Assembly (NCBI GenBank): GCA_002708925.1
Contig: PAPN01000001.1
Location: 1-64,000 of the forward strand
Source: Paracoccaceae bacterium
GTDB taxonomy: Bacteria; Pseudomonadota; Alphaproteobacteria; Rhodobacterales; Rhodobacteraceae
Reading direction: 5' to 3'
DNA: 64,000 bases
Shown: piece after piece, positions 60,307-64,000 of the stretch
How positions within the stretch are numbered: the stretch's first letter is position 1
Layout of the letters: every line of letters begins with the position of its first letter
Made by a program: the position numbers and the translations under genes
The notes under the pieces: model-generated
The model's database searches: none
Seen by the model: only the letters and a program-made list of their open reading frames with translations
Told to the model about the DNA's origin: nothing

Positions 60307-60849
60307 ATGGCCTTTGACGCATATCTTTATTTCCCCGGTTCCAAACTGGTCAGAGGGGAGGTGCTGGACAGCGAAATGAATGCAAAATTCGCCTTTAAAC
60401 TCAACAGCTTCGACTTTGGCGCAGAGAAACCCACAAGCATCGGCACCGGCACCGGCGGCGGCGGGTCGGGCAGCACCAGCTTTAACGATTTCACCTTTGA
60501 AAAGCACACGGACACTGCCTCGAACGGTCTGTTCAACGCGCTGTGCACCGGCCACCATTTCAAGGACGCAGTTCTGGAGCTGCGCCGCTCGGGCGGGTCG
60601 AAATCCAAATCGGGCAAGACGTTTTTCCGCATCAGTTTCAAGCTGGTGATCGTCTCTGGCATGACTTGGAACGGCACGGAAGGTGATGAAATGCTGACCG
60701 AAAACCTGACCATCAAATATGGCGCAATCAAAACCGAGTACTGGATTCAGACCATCGAAGGCACGATGAAGAAACCTCAATCCGGGGCCGAGGCGATGTG
60801 GAGCCAGCAGCTGAACGAGGCTGTCTTCTCGGTCAAGGAAGCCCGCTAA
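60307..60849 (+). CDS. hcp: T6SS tube protein Hcp (TssD)
   Basis: 180 residues, Hcp-1 type: MAFDAYLYFPGSKLVRGEVLD, FTFEKHTDTASNGLFNALCTGHHF and EGTMKKPQSGAEAMWSQQLNEAVFSVKEAR by position. A glycine-rich insertion (TGTGGGGSGS) is unusual and near residue 47-56. Hcp stacks to form the inner tube and carries effectors. 53 bases after tssC, AGGAA before the start. Confidence 0.92.
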   Translation: MAFDAYLYFPGSKLVRGEVLDSEMNAKFAFKLNSFDFGAEKPTSIGTGTGGGGSGSTSFNDFTFEKHTDTASNGLFNALCTGHHFKDAVLELRRSGGSKSKSGKTFFRISFKLVIVSGMTWNGTEGDEMLTENLTIKYGAIKTEYWIQTIEGTMKKPQSGAEAMWSQQLNEAVFSVKEAR

Positions 60850-60923
60850 GGGCCGCCCCTGTCTGCGGATGCCCTGCCCTGCGCGCGGCATCCGCCCCCC
60901 TTTCCCATCACGAGGCCCGGAAC

Positions 60924-61709
60924 ATGACCGCCGAAGACATGCTGAAATCAGGCGATCCCCATGGCGCGCTGGATGCGCTTCGGGACCAGGTGCGCGCCAA
61001 TCCGGCGGATGCAAAGCTGCGTGTCTTTCTGTTTCAGCTGCTCTGCGTGACCTGCGACTGGCCCCGTGCCGTTCAACAGCTTAAAACCGCCGCAACCCTT
61101 GATCCGGCGGCCCAGACGATGGCGCAAATGTACCGCGAGGCGATCGTCGCCGAGGTGTACCGCAACCGCGTCTTTACCGGCAAGGCCACCCCCGGTTTTC
61201 GAGGGGATCCGCCAGGCTGGCTGGCCGATCTGGCCCGCGCTCTGACGATGGACATCGCAGGCGATGCGGGGGCGGGGCCCCTGCGCTCTGCCGCGCTGGA
61301 TCAGGCCCCCGCCACGCCCGGCACGCTGAACGGCGCGCCCTTTGACTGGCTGGCCGACGCCGATACGCGGCTGGGCCCGGTGCTTGAGATCATCCTGAAC
61401 GGCGCCTATGTCTGGCTGCCCTTTTCCGACATCGCCCGGATCACCATCGACGCGCCCAGCGATCTGCGCGACATGGTTTGGACGCCTGCCACCCTGACCT
61501 TGGCCGATGGCACCGACATGATCGGGCTGATCCCCACCCGCTATCCCGGCGCGGCGTTAGAGGGGCCTCATGCGCTGGCCCGTGCCACGGACTGGAGCAA
61601 AACCGGAACCGGGCTGGGTCAGCGGATGTTTGTGACGCAAAACGCCGATATCCCGCTTCTTGATGTGCGCGAGATCACGCTCGCGACGCCGGCCGGTCAC
61701 GATGGCTGA
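60924..61709 (+). CDS. tagJ: T6SS accessory protein TagJ (ImpE family)
   Basis: 261 residues. N-terminal TPR-like repeat (MLKSGDPHGALDALRDQVRANPADAKLRVFLFQLL) and C-terminal ImpE domain (VWLPFSDIARITIDAPSDLRDMVW; GLIPTRYPGA). TagJ binds the sheath protein TssB and is found in one subset of T6SS loci. Start at 60924 has GAGG upstream. It overlaps tssE by 8 bases. Confidence 0.85.
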   Translation: MTAEDMLKSGDPHGALDALRDQVRANPADAKLRVFLFQLLCVTCDWPRAVQQLKTAATLDPAAQTMAQMYREAIVAEVYRNRVFTGKATPGFRGDPPGWLADLARALTMDIAGDAGAGPLRSAALDQAPATPGTLNGAPFDWLADADTRLGPVLEIILNGAYVWLPFSDIARITIDAPSDLRDMVWTPATLTLADGTDMIGLIPTRYPGAALEGPHALARATDWSKTGTGLGQRMFVTQNADIPLLDVREITLATPAGHDG

Positions 61710-62199
61710 TCGCGCCCTTCTTGAACGGTTGCAGCCCTCGCTGCTGGACCGGCTGACCGATGACGCCCCCGAGCACAGCTCTGAGACCGGCGCCGCCTGG
61801 ATCATTGATGTCACCCGGCTGCGCGAAATCATCCAGCGCGATCTGCACTGGCTGCTGAACACCACCAATTTCGGCACAGATCTGAGCCCAGAAAACCACC
61901 CCCAGGCGGCCGGATCGGTGATTAATTTCGGTATTTCCGATGTGTCGGGCAGTGTCGCCACCAATGCCCGCGCCGCCGAAATCCGCGCCGCCATCCGCAC
62001 CGCAATCGAGCGGTTCGAGCCCCGGCTTCTACCCGGTAGCCTTGAGGTATCCCTGCGGGAAGACGGCGATGCGCGCGGGGCGCTTGTCTCTTTCGATATC
62101 CGGGCCGAACTATGGGCGGAACCCGTGCCGCTTGATCTGTATCTGCGCACCCAGCTGGACGTGACCACCGGCCAGGTCACCGTACAAAAGCAGGGCTGA
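61702..62199 (+). CDS. tssE: T6SS baseplate protein TssE (gp25-like)
   Basis: 165 residues. ALLERLQPSLLDRLTDD start, LLNTTNFGTDLSPENHPQAAGSVINFGISDVSG in the middle and RAAIRTAIERFEPRLLPGSLEVSL, as in TssE/gp25. It belongs to the baseplate wedge with TssF, TssG and TssK. 4 bases before tssF. Confidence 0.9.
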   Translation: MADRALLERLQPSLLDRLTDDAPEHSSETGAAWIIDVTRLREIIQRDLHWLLNTTNFGTDLSPENHPQAAGSVINFGISDVSGSVATNARAAEIRAAIRTAIERFEPRLLPGSLEVSLREDGDARGALVSFDIRAELWAEPVPLDLYLRTQLDVTTGQVTVQKQG

Positions 62200-62203
62200 C
62201 CCG

Positions 62204-64000
62204 ATGGATACGCGGCTTCTGAAACACTATGAGCAGGAACTTGGCTTCATCCGCGAGATGGGCGATGAATTCGCTGCGGCCTATCCTAAGATCGCCGGCC
62301 GGCTTGGCATGGGCAGCCTGGAGGTCATGGACCCCTATGTCGAACGGCTGATGGAGGGGTTCGCCTTTATGGCCGCGCGAGTGCAGCTGGAATTATCCCT
62401 GCAATATCCAAATCTTACCCAGAATATGCTGGAAATCGTCTATCCGCATTTTCTGGCCCCCGTTCCGTCCATGACAATCGCCCGGATGGAGCCCGACGCC
62501 GGTCAGGGCAACCTTGCCGCCGGGGTGACCATCCCGCGTGGCACCCAGCTGCGCGGGCAGGTACGCGGGGGCGCGCAGACTGCCTGTATCTACACGACCG
62601 GGCAGGATCTGACGCTCTGGCCGCTTCGCGTTACCGAGGCCGAATATATCGACGCGCGCGGCGATCTGGTTGCAGCGGGCATCGGCCGCCATTCCCCGGC
62701 CAGGGCCGCGCTGCGGCTGCGCTTGCACCGCACCGACGGTGCCCCGATCTCCGAGCTGCCGCTGGACCGTCTGCGGCTCTTTCTGGGGGGCAGCGCGGCC
62801 CTGCCCTGGCAGCTATACGAGGCGCTTCTGGGGCGCGGGATCGGGTTGGCCGGGCGCTCGACCGATCGGCGCGACGATTGGCTGGAATATCTGGGCGCAG
62901 GCATCGAGCCCGTGGGCTTTGGCCCCGATGAGGCGCTTTTGCCGACGCCCGGTGCCTCGTTTGAGGGCTACCGGCTGTTGCAAGAATATTTCGCACTGCC
63001 GCAGCGGTTCTTTTTCGTCGATCTGCTGGGGCTTGGCCCCGCGCTTAGCCGGTGCAGCGGCCAGGATCTGGACCTCTATATCCTGATGGAAAGCGGAAAT
63101 CCCGCGCTTGCCGCCATCACCCCCGACCATTTCGAACTGCACGCAGTTCCGGCGATCAACCTGTTTCGCAAACGCTGCGACCGGGTGCATGTGAATGCCG
63201 CCGATGTCGAGCAGGCGGTGATCGTGGATCGAACCGCCCCGCTGGACTTCGAGATTTTCCAGATCGAAAGCGTCACCGGAATTGGTGCCGATGCCCGCGA
63301 TGATCAACCCATTCGGCCGTTTTTCAGCCCCAGTGATATCACGCCAATGGGCGACAGCCATGCGGCCTATTATAGCCAGCGGCGGCGCTTGCGCCAGCGA
63401 TCCGAGCGCCAGCAGCAGCGGGGAACGCGGACGTCCTATCTGGGCTCGGATGTGTTCCTGTCGCTGACCGACGCCCATCAGGCCCCGTTCCGTCAGGACA
63501 TCCGGCAACTGGCGGTCACTGCGCTGTGCACCAATCGGGATCTGCCGATGCTCACCCCGCTTGGGGGCGGAGACACGGATTTCACCCTGCCCGAAGGCGG
63601 CCCGGTGAACGCCATCCGCGCCATTGTGCCGCCCACCCGGCCCCGCACCGCGCTGGCCGAGGGGCAGCAGGCCTGGCAGCTGATCTCGCATCTGAGCCTC
63701 AATTACCTTTCCTTGGTCGATGCCGACCGCGGCAAAGGGGCGGCAGCCCTGCGCGAACTGGTCGGCCTGTATGCGCGACTGGGCGAACCGGCGCTGGCCA
63801 AACAGGTCGAGGGGCTGGCCTCGGTCACGTCCCGGCCGATTGTGCGGCGACTGTCCGATGGGGTGCTCAGCACCGCAGTGCGCGGCCTGGAAATCCGTGT
63901 CGGCTTTGACGAAAGCTATTTCGAAGGCACCGGCTGTTACCTGTTTGGGGCCGTGCTTGAATCGTTCTTTGCCCGCTATGTGGCGCTGAATTCCTTCACC
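62204..64000 (+). CDS. tssF: T6SS baseplate protein TssF (VasA/ImpG), C-terminus outside window
   Basis: The frame from ATG 62204 stays open to the last base of the window (599 codons, in frame) and is therefore incomplete. MDTRLLKHYEQELGFIREMGDEFAAAYPKIAGRL is the TssF N-terminus; FFFVDLLGLGP and DVFLSLTDAHQ are further family segments. TssF is normally ~600-620 residues, so only a few codons are missing. TssG and other baseplate and membrane genes should follow outside. Confidence 0.9.
   Translation, partial: MDTRLLKHYEQELGFIREMGDEFAAAYPKIAGRLGMGSLEVMDPYVERLMEGFAFMAARVQLELSLQYPNLTQNMLEIVYPHFLAPVPSMTIARMEPDAGQGNLAAGVTIPRGTQLRGQVRGGAQTACIYTTGQDLTLWPLRVTEAEYIDARGDLVAAGIGRHSPARAALRLRLHRTDGAPISELPLDRLRLFLGGSAALPWQLYEALLGRGIGLAGRSTDRRDDWLEYLGAGIEPVGFGPDEALLPTPGASFEGYRLLQEYFALPQRFFFVDLLGLGPALSRCSGQDLDLYILMESGNPALAAITPDHFELHAVPAINLFRKRCDRVHVNAADVEQAVIVDRTAPLDFEIFQIESVTGIGADARDDQPIRPFFSPSDITPMGDSHAAYYSQRRRLRQRSERQQQRGTRTSYLGSDVFLSLTDAHQAPFRQDIRQLAVTALCTNRDLPMLTPLGGGDTDFTLPEGGPVNAIRAIVPPTRPRTALAEGQQAWQLISHLSLNYLSLVDADRGKGAAALRELVGLYARLGEPALAKQVEGLASVTSRPIVRRLSDGVLSTAVRGLEIRVGFDESYFEGTGCYLFGAVLESFFARYVALNSFT

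Noticed and set aside
1-64000. CRISPR arrays, insertion sequences, tRNA or rRNA genes
   Set aside because: No repeat array, transposase or inverted-repeat pair, and no cloverleaf-like sequence, was found by reading both strands.

Overview
The window is high-GC DNA from an alphaproteobacterium, most likely a Rhodobacterales/Roseobacter-type organism. That rests on the TRAP and Liv transporters, the split aromatic-catabolism clusters, the DUF1403-ScpB pair typical of alphaproteobacterial accessory replicons, and codon choice; no 16S or other RNA gene is present to confirm it. No tRNA, rRNA, insertion sequence or CRISPR array was seen. Most of the window is accessory metabolism, and it could sit on a plasmid or chromid, though no replication genes are visible.

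Region 1 (1-6.5 kb, minus strand) is an operon of cytochrome P450, a split PEP-synthase-like pair (ATP-binding half and phospho-His half), an HD phosphohydrolase and an aldehyde dehydrogenase. It is preceded by a regulator that joins a MEDS-like sensor to a SARP/BTAD-type activator. The gene set matches the Corynebacterium 4-cresol (cre) logic: phosphorylate the phenol, oxidise the phosphorylated intermediate with a P450, remove the phosphate, oxidise the aldehyde. Region 2 (6.7-10.2 kb) is pcaIJF with a divergent IclR/PcaR-type regulator; it ends the beta-ketoadipate pathway. Region 3 (10.2-19.8 kb) is one long operon: an FAD monooxygenase, maleylacetate reductase, a complete Liv-type ABC importer, hydroxyquinol-type intradiol dioxygenase and a small tautomerase, with a divergent TetR. 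Its product, beta-ketoadipate, would feed region 2.

Region 4 (19.9-26.4 kb) is a ydcSTUV-patD-like polyamine/4-aminobutyraldehyde operon under a LysR regulator; patD carries one in-frame amber codon. Region 5 (26.5-30.5 kb) is a patchwork: a GSU2403-type nucleotidyltransferase, HxlR regulator/VOC protein, and the DUF1403-ScpB pair. Region 6 (30.5-45.8 kb) is a second, unassigned aromatic pathway with two extradiol dioxygenases, an FAD monooxygenase, FAH-family hydrolase, acetoacetate-decarboxylase-like protein, BKACE, GST, HpcH aldolase, cupin, SnoaL-like protein, TRAP and MFS transporters and two IclR regulators. Seven copies of a GTTCA-N5-TGAAC palindrome (some with 1-2 changes) stand about 65-120 bases before the start codon of every transcription unit there, so the region reads as one regulon.

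Region 7 (45.9-49.3 kb) has a VOC/TetR pair with two operators, a serine beta-lactamase-family hydrolase and an AraC regulator. Region 8 (49.4-64 kb, plus strand) starts with an M15 peptidase, an unknown lysine-rich protein and an ECF sigma factor; the same promoter-like motif (TGAACCT then ACTNA at fixed spacing) precedes all three. The sigma gene is followed by an anti-sigma factor, a subtilisin-like protease with an altered oxyanion-hole position, and a protein that looks like an inactive caspase fold joined to a peptidoglycan-binding domain. Next come a c-type heme/HAMP membrane protein, a Ser/Thr kinase and a type VI secretion cluster (tssA, tssB, tssC, hcp, tagJ, tssE, tssF), which runs off the right edge.
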